A DNA stretch of 64,000 nucleotides from Paenibacillus methanolicus (GCF_008124765.1 NZ_VNHS01000004.1:124001-188000), one strand, 5' to 3'. Numbered from the stretch's first letter, positions 8,871 to 17,531 are shown. Notes: generated by a model from the letters alone, not told the origin. Translations and numbers: made by a program.

Positions 8871-8943
8871 GTTTTCCATACGAGGCCGCGGCATTCCGGC
8901 ACCGCAGTGCTCGTTCACGCGTCGTCGGTCTAACCGTCTCGCG

Positions 8944-10329
8944 TTAGTTGCGGCGCCAGACGAGCTTGCGCGGGTCTACGCCGCCTTCGGCGGACGGGCT
9001 GACGCGGAGGCCGGCCGCGATCTGCTCCCAGCCGACGAGCTTGAAGTTCTGGTTCAGCTGCTTGTCGCCTTGCATGTTGCGGTCGTCCTGGGAGACGAAC
9101 AGGCCGTACGGGTAGGCGCTGCCAAGACCGAAGCCGATGACGTCGATGCCGTCCGTCTCGGTCGTGCCGTCCGCCGTCTCGCCGTCCGCGATCGTAAAGC
9201 GCGACAGGAACGGGTTGTTGCCTTGGCGGTCATAGACGGCATAGCTGTTGCTGCCTTGGCTCGAAGCGATCAGGTAGCCGGTGCCGCCTTGGCCATAGTA
9301 GAGGGTCAGCCCTTCGATGTCGTCCTGCACGCGGCGGCCGTCGGCGAGGTCGACCGTCGCGAGCGGCTTCTTCGACCCGGACGGCTCGGCGTCGTATTTC
9401 CAGATCGCGTAATCTTCTTCCGCGACATACAGCGTGCCGTACTCGTCGTCGGCGACGATGCCCTCGGACTGCGTCGCGAGCTGGAAGCTGCGGACAAGCT
9501 TGCCGGCGATTTTGCCTTTGCCGTTGTCGCTCAGCAAATACTGCTCGAATTCGCCGTCCTTGCCTAGCGCGATCGCGTAGAATTTGCCGGTCTTGATGCT
9601 GTGGTACAGGCTGAATCCGTACACTTCGCCCATGTTCGACTTGATCGGCGCGGCTGTGACGGACTTCAGGGCGCCGCTCTTTCCGTCGATGGTGAAGACG
9701 TCGATCGTATTGCTCGTCCGGTTCGTGGCCGCGACGATATCGACCTTCTTGCCGCCCAGCGGGAAATTGTAGCGCAGATCGATATTGTTCATTTTACCGA
9801 GCTTATACGATTGGAGCTGCTTGCCCGTAAGGTCGTACACGAGAACGCCGCCGGCTTTGTTCGTGGCGATCAGCTTGCTTTTGGCCGAATCCGCGGGATC
9901 GACCCAGATGGCCGGATCGTCCGCCGCGTCGTCGCCGTCGGCGACCGCGGACGTCTCGCCCTGCGCCTTGACGGTGAAGGCCGGGACGGCTTGTCCGTCG
10001 TATTTGGCGTTGGCCGCTTCGATGCTGGCCCACAGCGATTCCGGCACGTGGATAATGCCCCGGGCGGCTTGAACCGGCTGCGCGAGCTTGCCGTCTTTGC
10101 CGGCGAGGCGGTACTCCTTCTCGCCCAGCGTCACGATGCCGGCGATGCCGTTTTTCAATTTGAACAGGATGGCCTTGTCTTCTTCTTCCCAGTGGACGGC
10201 GGCTCCGATTGCGGCCAGTTTCTCCCGCAGCGGCACGAGCTCCTCCGTCGCGGCGGACGTGGCGGCGATCGCGCTGCCCGTTGGCAGCAGCAGCGAGGCG
10301 GCGAGAATGGCGGATACGAATTTGTTCAT
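8944..10329 (-). CDS. Secreted beta-propeller phytase with N-terminal copper-amine-oxidase-like domain
   Basis: A 461-residue exported 3-phytase that releases phosphate from calcium phytate outside the cell. Residues 1-23 are a Sec signal peptide ending AIA-A. Residues about 28-105 look like the small domain found at the N-terminus of many Paenibacillus surface proteins (EELVPLREKLAAIGA start). The propeller starts near 125; DDPAIWVDP (137-145), DLRYNF and SQGSNSYAVYDRQG are hallmark beta-propeller phytase motifs, rich in acidic Ca2+ ligands. The ATG at 10329 is preceded by AGGGGGA. Upstream lie 11-bp-phased PhoP-box-like repeats, suggesting induction on phosphate starvation. It is monocistronic and divergent from the transporter gene at 10546. 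Confidence 0.93.
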   Translation of the reverse strand: MNKFVSAILAASLLLPTGSAIAATSAATEELVPLREKLAAIGAAVHWEEEDKAILFKLKNGIAGIVTLGEKEYRLAGKDGKLAQPVQAARGIIHVPESLWASIEAANAKYDGQAVPAFTVKAQGETSAVADGDDAADDPAIWVDPADSAKSKLIATNKAGGVLVYDLTGKQLQSYKLGKMNNIDLRYNFPLGGKKVDIVAATNRTSNTIDVFTIDGKSGALKSVTAAPIKSNMGEVYGFSLYHSIKTGKFYAIALGKDGEFEQYLLSDNGKGKIAGKLVRSFQLATQSEGIVADDEYGTLYVAEEDYAIWKYDAEPSGSKKPLATVDLADGRRVQDDIEGLTLYYGQGGTGYLIASSQGSNSYAVYDRQGNNPFLSRFTIADGETADGTTETDGIDVIGFGLGSAYPYGLFVSQDDRNMQGDKQLNQNFKLVGWEQIAAGLRVSPSAEGGVDPRKLVWRRN

Positions 10330-10381
10330 ACTCTAGTTTCCCCCTAAATGGCAGATATGGATGCACCAAGCTTAGGGACAA

Positions 10382-10422
10382 ATTGTATGCGCTATATTAA
10401 GCGGATATAGAGATGTTGTGAA
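10382..10422 (-). promoter_or_regulatory. PhoP-box-like repeats and -10 element of the phytase gene
   Basis: On the minus strand, hexamers TTCACA, TCTATA, TTAATA and CATACA follow one another with exactly 5 nt between them (11-bp phasing, 10422 down to 10384). The first and third fit the Bacillus PhoP consensus TT(A/C/T)A(C/T)A fully, the second 5 of 6 and the fourth 4 of 6. A TACAAT -10 box (10382-10387) overlaps the last hexamer, which places the three best repeats at about -20 to -47. This is the geometry of PhoP-activated promoters, including the known phytase promoter of Bacillus. Confidence 0.6.
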
Positions 10423-10481
10423 GCGAGGAAGTCTTTCGAGCCGTTTCGACGCAAGGATGGGTCGTTCGGCCTGATGATGTG

Positions 10482-10510
10482 TTCCCACGTTATGCGAAAT
10501 TAGGTACAAT
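10482..10510 (+). promoter_or_regulatory. SigA-type promoter of the cNMP-SLC13 fusion gene
   Basis: TTCCCA, a 17-nt spacer and TACAAT. The predicted start near 10517 gives a 29-nt leader and supports the ATG at 10546 over the GTG at 10513. Confidence 0.5.
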
Positions 10511-10545
10511 GGGTGAAAAGTCATTGTGGCGAAGGGCGAAGAGGC

Positions 10546-13164
10546 ATGAAGGTTTCGGACATTGCATTGTTTCAAGGACTGTCGAACGTCGAGCTGTCCA
10601 AGCTGCTCGGCCGTCTGGCCAAAAGGCGGCTGCACGCGGGGGAAGCGCTGTTCGAGCAGGGCGACTTCGGCGAAAGCATGTTCATCATCGAGCATGGCGA
10701 GGCGCAGCTATATTCGCAGGTCGGGGAGACGCGTCAACCGCTGGCCGTCCTCGGGCCGGGCGACAGCTTGGGCGAGATGGCGCTGCTCACCGGCGAGACC
10801 CGCTCGGCGACGGTGGTGGCGATCGGCGAGATGATGCTATACGAGATCGACCGGGAGACGTTCGATCGGCTGATCGCCGAGCATCCTTCGATCTCCGCGT
10901 ATTTCATCCGGATGCTCTCGCGCAGGCTGACGGCGACGAACGGACAGCTGCACGATACGCTGCAGACGAAGAGCGAGTGGGTGCTGCAGGAGCTGTCGGA
11001 GCTGTCGGAGCCGCTGGACCGGATCGTGCTGTGGCTGTCGGAGCTGCCCGCGGCGCCGCAGGCGCTCATCGACCATACGTTCCACTGCCGAATGGACGAA
11101 GAATACGCCCGTCACCCGGCGTTCGCGAAGCTGGCGTTCCACGAAGCCGACGAGCCGTCGGGAGGCGAAGGGCGTTACCGCATCCATCCGGCGTTCAAGA
11201 AGGAGCTGTCCGACCGGTCCGCGCAGCGGTTCGGAGACGATCGGAAGCGGGCGTGGCGGGAGGATGCCGCTCGCTTCTACCGCCAGCGGCAGCGCTGGCC
11301 GGAGCTCGCCGAGCTGTACGCGGACGCCGGGGATTGGCTGGCGGCGCTGGAGGCGGCAGAGCAGGCAGAGAGCTCGCAGGATCCGGCCGACGACGGCCGC
11401 CCGCTGTTGTTCGAAGCGCTGCGCGGCGCGCCTGCGGCGCTAATGGGCGAATATCCGGCGGTGCTGGAACGTTGGCTTGCGGCGTCTAAGGCGCTCGATC
11501 CCGGAGCGGGGCTGCGTAAGCTCGAGGATGTAACCGCTTGCTGGATAGATCAGGGCGATACCGAACGGCTCCCGCGACTGTATGAACGCGGGGCCGATCT
11601 GTGCCGTCAGCTGGGCGACGACGAGCGGGCCATGACGTATCTCAGGCTAGCCGAGGCTGCCGATCCATACAACCGGACCTCCGCGCGCGGTTATGAGCTC
11701 ACCCGCCAGGAGCTGGCCGGCAGGCGCAGCCGGGAGAAAGCCGAGCGGGCTCGCCGATTGGCCGGCGGCCCTTGGGCCGGTTGGGTCAGCGCGATCGCGG
11801 CTGCGCTGTGCGTGCTGTTGTTCGTTTATTTGCCGCCGGTCGGCGACTTGTCGCGGCACGGGATGATTTTCATCGGGATCGGCATCGCGGCCGTGCTGCT
11901 GTGGATCGTGAACATCGTGCCCGATTATATCGTGGCGCTCGGCATGGTGCTGCTCTGGGTGCTCGGCGGGCTGATCGAGCCCGAGCAGGCGCTATCCGGC
12001 TTCGCGTCGCCGACGTGGCTGTATATGATCTTCATCATGGCGCTGAGCGCGGCCATTACGCGATCCGGCATTCTGTACAGGTTCTCGCTGCACGCGCTCA
12101 AACGGTTCCCGCCGCATTACCGGGGCCAGCTGTGGGGCATCGTCGCGGGCGGCATCGTGCTCAATCCCCTCATCCCCTCCTCTTCGGCGAAAGTATCGCT
12201 CGGCGTCCCGATCGCGCGGACGCTGTCGGAGTCCATGGGGTTCCGGGACCGCAGCGGCGGCGCGGCCGGACTTGGGCTGACGGCGATGATCTTCTACGGA
12301 TTCACCGCGCCGTTCCTGCTGACCGGCTCATACACGAACGCGATGGCGTACGGACTCGTGCCGGATGCGCCGGGCGTGTCGTGGCTGTCGTGGGCGCTGT
12401 ACGCGCTGCCGGGCTTCGCCGTGTTCGCGGCGGTGATGCTCGGCGCGCTCGGCTTCATGTTCCGCGGCACGACGGCGGCGCGGCCGATCGAGGCCGGCGT
12501 GCTGGACGAGCAGCTGCGGCTGCTCGGACCGCTGACGAAGGCGGAGCGGGTCTCGCTTATGACCGTCGTCGGCTGCATTGTGCTCATGATGCTCCAGCCT
12601 CTTCACGGCATCGACGGCACCTGGATTCTCATGGGCGGCTTCGCGGTGCTGGTACTGTCCGGCACGCTGGACCGCAATGCGGTGCTGACAGGCATCGATT
12701 GGCCGTTCCTTCTGTTCCTTGGCGTTGCGTTCAGCTTCGCCAACGCCGCCGAAGCGCTCGGCATCTCGGCCGCCCTATCGGATTACTTGGGCGCGCATAT
12801 GGAGGCGTTCATCGCTTCGCCGACGCTGTTCCTCTGCGCGGTCATCGCGCTATCGTTCCTCGTGACGCTGGTCGTGCGCGACGACCCGGCGGTCATTCTG
12901 CTCGTCACGGCGCTGATCCCGCTGGCGGAGAAGGCCGGCGTCGATCCGTGGATCGCCGTCTTCATCATTCTGCTGTCGACCGATCCGTTCTTCTTCGCCT
13001 ATCAGTCGCCGACGTATCTGACCGCCTACTACAGTTCGGAAGAAAAGGCGTTCAGCCATCGGCAAGGTCAGCTCGTGGCGCTGTTCTACGCGGCGGCGGT
13101 CGTGCTGGTCGCGGTGCTCAGCGTGCCGTACTGGCGGTGGCTCGGACTTATTCAAGGTTCATAA
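10546..13164 (+). CDS. Cyclic-nucleotide-binding domain fused to an SLC13/DASS-type anion transporter
   Basis: An 872-residue three-part protein. Residues about 1-125 are a CRP-like cyclic-nucleotide-binding fold (GEALFEQGDFGESMFIIEHG, then GEMALLTGETRSATVVA near 76-92). Residues about 130-405 are soluble and mostly helical, with MalT/TPR-like segments such as YADAGDWLAALEAAE. From about 410 to the end are 11-12 membrane helices with SLC13/ArsB-type features: LNPLIPSSSAKVSLGVP and GSYTNAMAYGLVPDAPG look like the paired S-N-T ion-binding loops. Known relatives move dicarboxylates, sulfate or citrate with Na+. Gating by a nucleotide or small ligand is inference. The second messenger is unknown; cAMP signalling is unusual in this group. 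The ATG at 10546 is chosen from the promoter and an AAGGG site. Confidence 0.8.
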   Translation: MKVSDIALFQGLSNVELSKLLGRLAKRRLHAGEALFEQGDFGESMFIIEHGEAQLYSQVGETRQPLAVLGPGDSLGEMALLTGETRSATVVAIGEMMLYEIDRETFDRLIAEHPSISAYFIRMLSRRLTATNGQLHDTLQTKSEWVLQELSELSEPLDRIVLWLSELPAAPQALIDHTFHCRMDEEYARHPAFAKLAFHEADEPSGGEGRYRIHPAFKKELSDRSAQRFGDDRKRAWREDAARFYRQRQRWPELAELYADAGDWLAALEAAEQAESSQDPADDGRPLLFEALRGAPAALMGEYPAVLERWLAASKALDPGAGLRKLEDVTACWIDQGDTERLPRLYERGADLCRQLGDDERAMTYLRLAEAADPYNRTSARGYELTRQELAGRRSREKAERARRLAGGPWAGWVSAIAAALCVLLFVYLPPVGDLSRHGMIFIGIGIAAVLLWIVNIVPDYIVALGMVLLWVLGGLIEPEQALSGFASPTWLYMIFIMALSAAITRSGILYRFSLHALKRFPPHYRGQLWGIVAGGIVLNPLIPSSSAKVSLGVPIARTLSESMGFRDRSGGAAGLGLTAMIFYGFTAPFLLTGSYTNAMAYGLVPDAPGVSWLSWALYALPGFAVFAAVMLGALGFMFRGTTAARPIEAGVLDEQLRLLGPLTKAERVSLMTVVGCIVLMMLQPLHGIDGTWILMGGFAVLVLSGTLDRNAVLTGIDWPFLLFLGVAFSFANAAEALGISAALSDYLGAHMEAFIASPTLFLCAVIALSFLVTLVVRDDPAVILLVTALIPLAEKAGVDPWIAVFIILLSTDPFFFAYQSPTYLTAYYSSEEKAFSHRQGQLVALFYAAAVVLVAVLSVPYWRWLGLIQGS

Positions 13165-13173
13165 TCGTGTCGT

Positions 13174-13221
13174 CCCCCTTCCGTCTATGGCGCAACATCG
13201 GCCTCAGGCGGGAGGGTTTTT
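13174..13221 (+). terminator. Probable terminator of the cNMP-SLC13 gene
   Basis: Stem CCCTTCCG (13176-13183) with CGGGAGGG (13209-13216), one G-U pair, a 25-nt loop and a run of five T. Confidence 0.55.
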
Positions 13222-13290
13222 GTCTTAGCTGCAAACGGCTGGATCGTCTGCGAAGAATATCGCGCGCGGGCTCGATCAAATCCGCCGATA

Positions 13291-13299
13291 TATGTCATA
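13291..13299 (+). promoter_or_regulatory. Possible extended -10 promoter of the nucleoside hydrolase gene
   Basis: TGT followed by CATAAT, giving a leader of about 30 nt to the ATG at 13335. No convincing -35 box. Confidence 0.35.
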
Positions 13300-13334
13300 A
13301 TACGAGAGAGTACATTTTAAAGGAGACTTGCACG

Positions 13335-14285
13335 ATGACCCAAACGAAAATCATCATTGACTGCGATACAGGGATCGACGACGCGCTGGCCATTCTGTAC
13401 GCGCTGCGCGCGCCGAACGTACATATTGAAGGCATTACGACCGTGTTCGGCAATACGCCTGTCGAACAAGCGGCGGACAACACGCTGCGCCTGCTGGCGC
13501 TGGCGAACCCGGGCTACGAGATTCCGGTGGCGCTCGGCGCGACGCGCGCGCTCGTCCGGGAGCCGGGCACGTTCGCCCCTCACGTCCACGGCGAGAACGG
13601 CATCGGCAACGCGGAGCTGGCGCCGTCGCCGCAGAAGCCGGTCGGCGAGTCGGCGGCGGACTTCATCGTCCGCAAGGCGAACGAGCAGCCGGGCGAGATC
13701 GTGCTCGTCACGCTCGGCCGGTTGACGAACGTGGCGCACGCGCTGGATAAGGATCCCGAGCTGACGCGCAAGCTGAAGAAAGTCGTCGTCATGGGCGGCA
13801 ACGTGCTCGTGCCGGGCAACATTACGCCGGTCGCGGAAGCGAATATCTGGGGCGATCCGGAAGCGGCGGATCAAGTGTTCACCTCCGGTCTGCCGGTGAC
13901 GATGGTCGGTCTCGACGTTACGCTCAAGACCCGCATCACGGAAGAGCATCTGAAGTATTTGAACCGCTTCGGCCGCGAAGAGAACAAGGCGATGATCGCG
14001 TTCATGGAGCAGTCGCTGACATATTACTTCAACTTCTACCGCGACGTGAACTACTACCTGGGCAGCGCGCCGATGCACGATCCGCTCGCCCTGATGGTCG
14101 CGCTGCAGCCGGACCTGGTGACGTACCGCCGGATGAAAGTACGCGTCGAGTGCCAAAGCCCGCTGACGCTCGGCATGGTCGTCGCCGACCTGCGTCCGCA
14201 GCCGACGGTCGGCTCGGAGATCGAAGTGGCGATCGACGTCGATCCGGAGCGCGCGGTGGGCGCGTTCTTGAGCGTGTTTATGTAA
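13335..14285 (+). CDS. Nucleoside hydrolase (inosine/uridine-preferring family)
   Basis: A 316-residue cytoplasmic N-ribosyl hydrolase that splits purine or pyrimidine ribonucleosides into base and ribose for salvage. The Ca2+-binding DCDTGIDDA motif (residues 9-17) is complete. Also seen are the family segments TTVFGNTPVEQAADNTLRLL, VVMGGNVLVPGNITPVAEAN and the late APMHDPLAL, whose Asp is a metal ligand in the family. The ATG at 13335 follows AAAGGAGA. It is a single gene between two terminators. Exact substrate preference cannot be read from the sequence. Confidence 0.92.
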   Translation: MTQTKIIIDCDTGIDDALAILYALRAPNVHIEGITTVFGNTPVEQAADNTLRLLALANPGYEIPVALGATRALVREPGTFAPHVHGENGIGNAELAPSPQKPVGESAADFIVRKANEQPGEIVLVTLGRLTNVAHALDKDPELTRKLKKVVVMGGNVLVPGNITPVAEANIWGDPEAADQVFTSGLPVTMVGLDVTLKTRITEEHLKYLNRFGREENKAMIAFMEQSLTYYFNFYRDVNYYLGSAPMHDPLALMVALQPDLVTYRRMKVRVECQSPLTLGMVVADLRPQPTVGSEIEVAIDVDPERAVGAFLSVFM

Positions 14286-14299
14286 GTGATGCAAGGAGG

Positions 14300-14340
14300 A
14301 AGGCCGAGCAGCGCCGTGTGGCGTTGTTCGGCCTTTTCTG
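14300..14340 (+). terminator. Intrinsic terminator of the nucleoside hydrolase gene
   Basis: A 16-bp stem with two G-U pairs (14300-14315 with 14320-14335), a GTGT tetraloop and TTTT, starting 15 nt after the stop. Confidence 0.85.
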
Positions 14341-14570
14341 TATGGGGACGAGGGGTGCTGGCGAAGCGCTTCGGCCAAACCGGAGGACAGCCGCACGGCG
14401 CCGGAGGCATTCGAGCTCAGGAACTTCGTCTGCAGCTCGGCAATGATCGCCTTCATGTCATCCGCGTTATAACGATTCCGAACCTGAGCGGACGCTGAAC
14501 CAAGGCTGAGCGCGGCCAGCCGTTAACCCGCCAGCGTCCCGTCAGCCCGTCGAGACGCCATCCGATGCAA

Positions 14571-14603
14571 CAAAAAAACGTCCCCGGCGCTAACCGGGAA
14601 CGT
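14571..14603 (-). terminator. Intrinsic terminator of the diguanylate cyclase gene
   Basis: On the minus strand a 10-bp stem with one mismatch (14594-14603 with 14578-14587) is followed by seven T. The hairpin overlaps the stop codon at 14590-14592. Confidence 0.75.
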
Positions 14604-16173
14604 CTTCTCTCATGCTTGCGCCGGGCTCCACGGCGTTGCGTCCGCCCCGCTTGGCGCGGTACAGCGCGTCGTCGGCTTGGCGCAGCAGCCCGTCCAGCGT
14701 ATCGTGGGGCGAATGGCTCACGGCCACGCCGAAGCTTGCCGTCAAGGGGAGCGAACGCCGCTCCAACGGAAGCGGATGGCTCGCGATCGCGCCGCGCAGC
14801 CGTTCGGCCAGCAGCATCGCCTGGTTCGTATCCGTGGCCGGCAGGCAGAGCACGAACTCCTCCCCGCCGTAACGCCCGAACAGGTCGACCGAGCGCAGAT
14901 GCGGCTGGCAGCGGGCCACGACGTGCCGGAGCGCTTGGTCCCCTGCCGCATGGCCGTGTTCGTCGTTGACGGATTTGAAGTGATCGATATCCAGCAGCAC
15001 GATCGCGCACGGCTTCCCGGCTAGCCGCGACTTGGCCAGCAGTTCCTCCGCGGACCGCATGAAATACGCGCGGTTCGCGATTTGCGTCAGCCCGTCGACG
15101 GTGGCCAAATGCCGCAGCTCGTCATGCAGCCGGACGGATTCGGTCACGTCGACGAACACGATCGCTTTGCCGCCAAGCTGCTTCTTGGACCGCATCACCG
15201 GCCAGGCGTGCGCCTTGTACCAACTGACCGTGCCGTCTTCGTGCGTCCACCGCAAATCCCGTTCCTCTTCGTCCAGCGCCTCGAGCGACGGGATCAGTTC
15301 CGCAACGGACGGCGCGAACGCAAGCTCTCGCAGCGTTCGCCCGATGGACGATTGGCCGAGCGACGGGATCAGCTTCAGCGCGGCGCCGTTATAGTCCGCG
15401 ACGCGGCCGGTCGGATCGAGGACGAGCACGGCGTCGCGCATGCTCTCGAAGATCGCCGCCCGGGCGACGGGCGCGACCGTCAGCAGCCCCGAGGTGACGA
15501 TCGACCAGATGTACAAGCCGTTCACCACGCACAGCGTGACCGGCACGGGATCCATGCCGTATGGCGTGAGGCCCATCAGATAGAGGAACGACATCATCAT
15601 CGGGATATATAAGTTCGCGATTAGAATCGCCATCTGCAGCCGGTACGCGGACCGCGCGCCCCGCCACTGGCGGATGAGCAGAATGCCGCCGAACAGCAGA
15701 CAGCCGAACGTATAGCTGCCATTGACGATATACCAGGGGCCGATCTCAATGTCCAGGAACAGCGACGTTTCGCCCGGGCGAATATAAATATCGGCATAGA
15801 AGAGATGATGGTACTCGTTCGTCAGCACCATCAGCAGCGTGATGGCGGGTATGGCGAACATGAGAATCAAGTTGCGCCGCGTCACGAACCGGTCCAACCC
15901 GATGTATTGCATGACCATGAGCAGGCAGCAAGGCGCAAGGAACGGCATGCCGAAAAACTCCGCATACGTCCACCGCAGCGCTTCCTCGTACGTCGTGCTG
16001 GCGAGCTCGAGGGCGAAGCTGAACGTATAAATGGCGGAGAAGACCGAGATCCACACGAACGTTTTGAGCCCGGAGAAGGTCGACTTGAGCGTATAGGCGT
16101 AAATACCTAGCAGCACGCTGAGCACGCCGGAGACGCAAATAATCACGATATAGTTGTGGACGGCATTACTCAT
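14590..16173 (-). CDS. Membrane diguanylate cyclase (7TM sensor, PAS, GGDEF)
   Basis: A 527-residue protein that would make cyclic di-GMP. Residues about 1-215 contain seven hydrophobic helices of the N-terminal 7TM histidine-kinase-type sensor. A PAS domain follows (AIFESMRDAVLVLDPTGRV, about 235-350), then a GGDEF domain with the active motif GGEEF (436-440). An RSVD inhibitory site lies five residues before it (427-430), so product inhibition is expected. The Asp-containing LDIDHFKSVNDEHGH metal-binding loop is intact. The ATG at 16173 is preceded by GAGAGG at 11 nt. It is a single gene with its own terminator. The signal sensed is unknown; the 7TM part often senses hydrophobic or membrane-linked ligands. 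Confidence 0.92.
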   Translation of the reverse strand: MSNAVHNYIVIICVSGVLSVLLGIYAYTLKSTFSGLKTFVWISVFSAIYTFSFALELASTTYEEALRWTYAEFFGMPFLAPCCLLMVMQYIGLDRFVTRRNLILMFAIPAITLLMVLTNEYHHLFYADIYIRPGETSLFLDIEIGPWYIVNGSYTFGCLLFGGILLIRQWRGARSAYRLQMAILIANLYIPMMMSFLYLMGLTPYGMDPVPVTLCVVNGLYIWSIVTSGLLTVAPVARAAIFESMRDAVLVLDPTGRVADYNGAALKLIPSLGQSSIGRTLRELAFAPSVAELIPSLEALDEEERDLRWTHEDGTVSWYKAHAWPVMRSKKQLGGKAIVFVDVTESVRLHDELRHLATVDGLTQIANRAYFMRSAEELLAKSRLAGKPCAIVLLDIDHFKSVNDEHGHAAGDQALRHVVARCQPHLRSVDLFGRYGGEEFVLCLPATDTNQAMLLAERLRGAIASHPLPLERRSLPLTASFGVAVSHSPHDTLDGLLRQADDALYRAKRGGRNAVEPGASMREDVPG

Positions 16174-16300
16174 TCGGGTACATACCTCTCCATGACGAAC
16201 AAAATGTCGGAATTTGTTGAGCGCATACCTGAATCGTAACATAGATCGAAAGCGGGCGTGAAGTGTTTTCGGCCTCTTCCAAGGCGAGGTACGCACAACG

Positions 16301-16331
16301 CAAAATCCCCCGGATTCCCAACATGGGGGAT
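16301..16331 (-). terminator. Probable terminator of the 117-residue protein gene
   Basis: On the minus strand ATCCCCC (16325-16331) pairs with GGGGGAT (16305-16311) across a 13-nt loop, followed by TTTTGCG. It lies about 110 nt after the stop at 16443. Confidence 0.5.
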
Positions 16332-16442
16332 GCTCCGGAGGTCTGACGTCATGAACGGCTTGGGTCATACAGCCTTGCGGGGGCTGGCGGCACGCCAACC
16401 GCAGCGCGATCCGGCGCGCCGTCAGGCACGCGCCCCCCCCCT

Positions 16443-16796
16443 CTACCCTTCGCCAAGCGGAATGCGGTATTGCGACAGCTCCTCGACGATATGCTCGCCG
16501 CCCTGGTACACCCATTTGAATCGGAAAACGCTGCCTTCGTATCCGGTCCGCTTGCGGATGTCCGGCACGATGACCGCGTCCATATTGTCGAGGATCGTCT
16601 GCTGCATGGTGAACAGACGCTGCTCGTTGGCGGCGCTTTGCAGCACGGCGTCGTCCTCTGCCAGCGTCTGCATATAATACGCCTTGGCGATGTCGTCGTC
16701 GCCCAGCTCCTCGGGCAGCGGGTGCCCGGAGCCACGGAACACTTCGCGCACGGTTTGAATCCAGTCGCGATATAAGTCAATGGTGATGTCGTACAT
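16443..16796 (-). CDS. Conserved-looking small soluble protein, unknown function
   Basis: A 117-residue acidic protein (start MYDITIDLYRDWIQTVREV). It has a predicted helical first half and an EELGDDDIAKAYYMQTLAEDDAVL segment. It ends with a basic/aromatic stretch, KRTGYEGSVFRFKWVYQGGEH. No signal peptide, membrane helix or cysteine motif is visible. The ATG is preceded by GAAGGAGGAA, a strong ribosome binding site, which with a TATAAT-like -10 element upstream supports a real gene. I do not recognise the family and assign no function. Confidence 0.65.
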   Translation of the reverse strand: MYDITIDLYRDWIQTVREVFRGSGHPLPEELGDDDIAKAYYMQTLAEDDAVLQSAANEQRLFTMQQTILDNMDAVIVPDIRKRTGYEGSVFRFKWVYQGGEHIVEELSQYRIPLGEG

Positions 16797-16833
16797 GGGA
16801 CAGTTCCTCCTTCAGTCGAAAAACGCTGACTCT

Positions 16834-16862
16834 ATTATAAGGGAACGCGGCCTATGGCGAAA
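16834..16862 (-). promoter_or_regulatory. Possible SigA promoter of the 117-residue protein gene
   Basis: A perfect TATAAT -10 element on the minus strand (16834-16839) with a poor TTTCGC -35 box 17 nt upstream. Confidence 0.4.
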
Positions 16863-16968
16863 TAACGGACGAGTGGAATAAATGAACCTTGTTCAGGGGA
16901 GCGTAACCAGAAAATGCGGATTTTGACGCGCGCGCTAACTTGTTTCCACGGTAGGATCGGGGGCTAAG

Positions 16969-17514
16969 ATGAAGCAGTACCTGCATGATGAAATTAAAAA
17001 AATTGTGAATGCGACCATACAGGCTAATAAGGACTACTTTCAGTTGTGGAAGGAGCACATCCTATTCGGCTGGCAATGGTGGCTTCAAGCCATTCTGTTC
17101 GTAGGGCCGATTGCGGCGTGGCTGTTGGTCCGCAGGAAGGATAGCACCGACCGCTTGCTGTACGCAGGCTGCTTCTGTCTGCTCGCCACCTCCTGGCTTG
17201 ATTTTATCGGGAACAGCTTCGGCCTCTGGTATTATCCTTATAAATTTCTGCCCTCCCTGCCGCCTTACGTGCCGTGGGAGACGACGATTACCGTCGAAAT
17301 TCTGCTGCTGATTCAATACGGATCCCGCATCTCGCCTTGGTGGTCCGCGGCTGCGCTTGGGCTGTTCAATTCGTTTATTGGGGAACCCATCGCCGAGTGG
17401 CTGGGACTATACGTACGGCTCCATTGGCGGTATATATACTCGCTCCCGCTCTACGCCGTCCTGTACATGATCGCGCATCGCATTAGCCGCAGGCAAAGGT
17501 TCGGGGCTCTTTAG
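16969..17514 (+). CDS. CBO0543-like multi-pass membrane protein
   Basis: A 181-residue protein with a charged amphipathic N-terminus (MKQYLHDEIKKIVNATIQ) and about five hydrophobic segments. The central FGLWYYPYKFLPSLPPYVPW and following IQYGSR loop resemble the CBO0543 family of membrane proteins common in spore-forming Firmicutes; the function of that family is not known. GGGGG lies upstream of the ATG. It is the first of three tightly packed genes: the next starts 17 nt after the stop. Membership of the family is from recollection of the motif, not from a search. Confidence 0.7.
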   Translation: MKQYLHDEIKKIVNATIQANKDYFQLWKEHILFGWQWWLQAILFVGPIAAWLLVRRKDSTDRLLYAGCFCLLATSWLDFIGNSFGLWYYPYKFLPSLPPYVPWETTITVEILLLIQYGSRISPWWSAAALGLFNSFIGEPIAEWLGLYVRLHWRYIYSLPLYAVLYMIAHRISRRQRFGAL

Positions 17515-17531
17515 CAGCACCACGAAAGGAT

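Larger units (their letters stand above)
8532..8943. other. Intergenic region with repeats and hairpins
   Basis: No gene is seen. It contains two copies of a 29-bp repeat, an inverted 8-bp pair GCTTTCGT/ACGAAAGC (8591-8598 and 8732-8739), a small hairpin TTGTCC/GGACAA near 8650-8666 and the long hairpin at 8825. Confidence 0.7.

Noticed and set aside
16258-16515. Upstream extension of the diguanylate cyclase by about 114 residues
   Set aside because: The extension is Arg/Cys-rich, overlaps the terminator of the neighbouring gene and lacks a start signal. The ATG at 16173 begins directly before helix 1.
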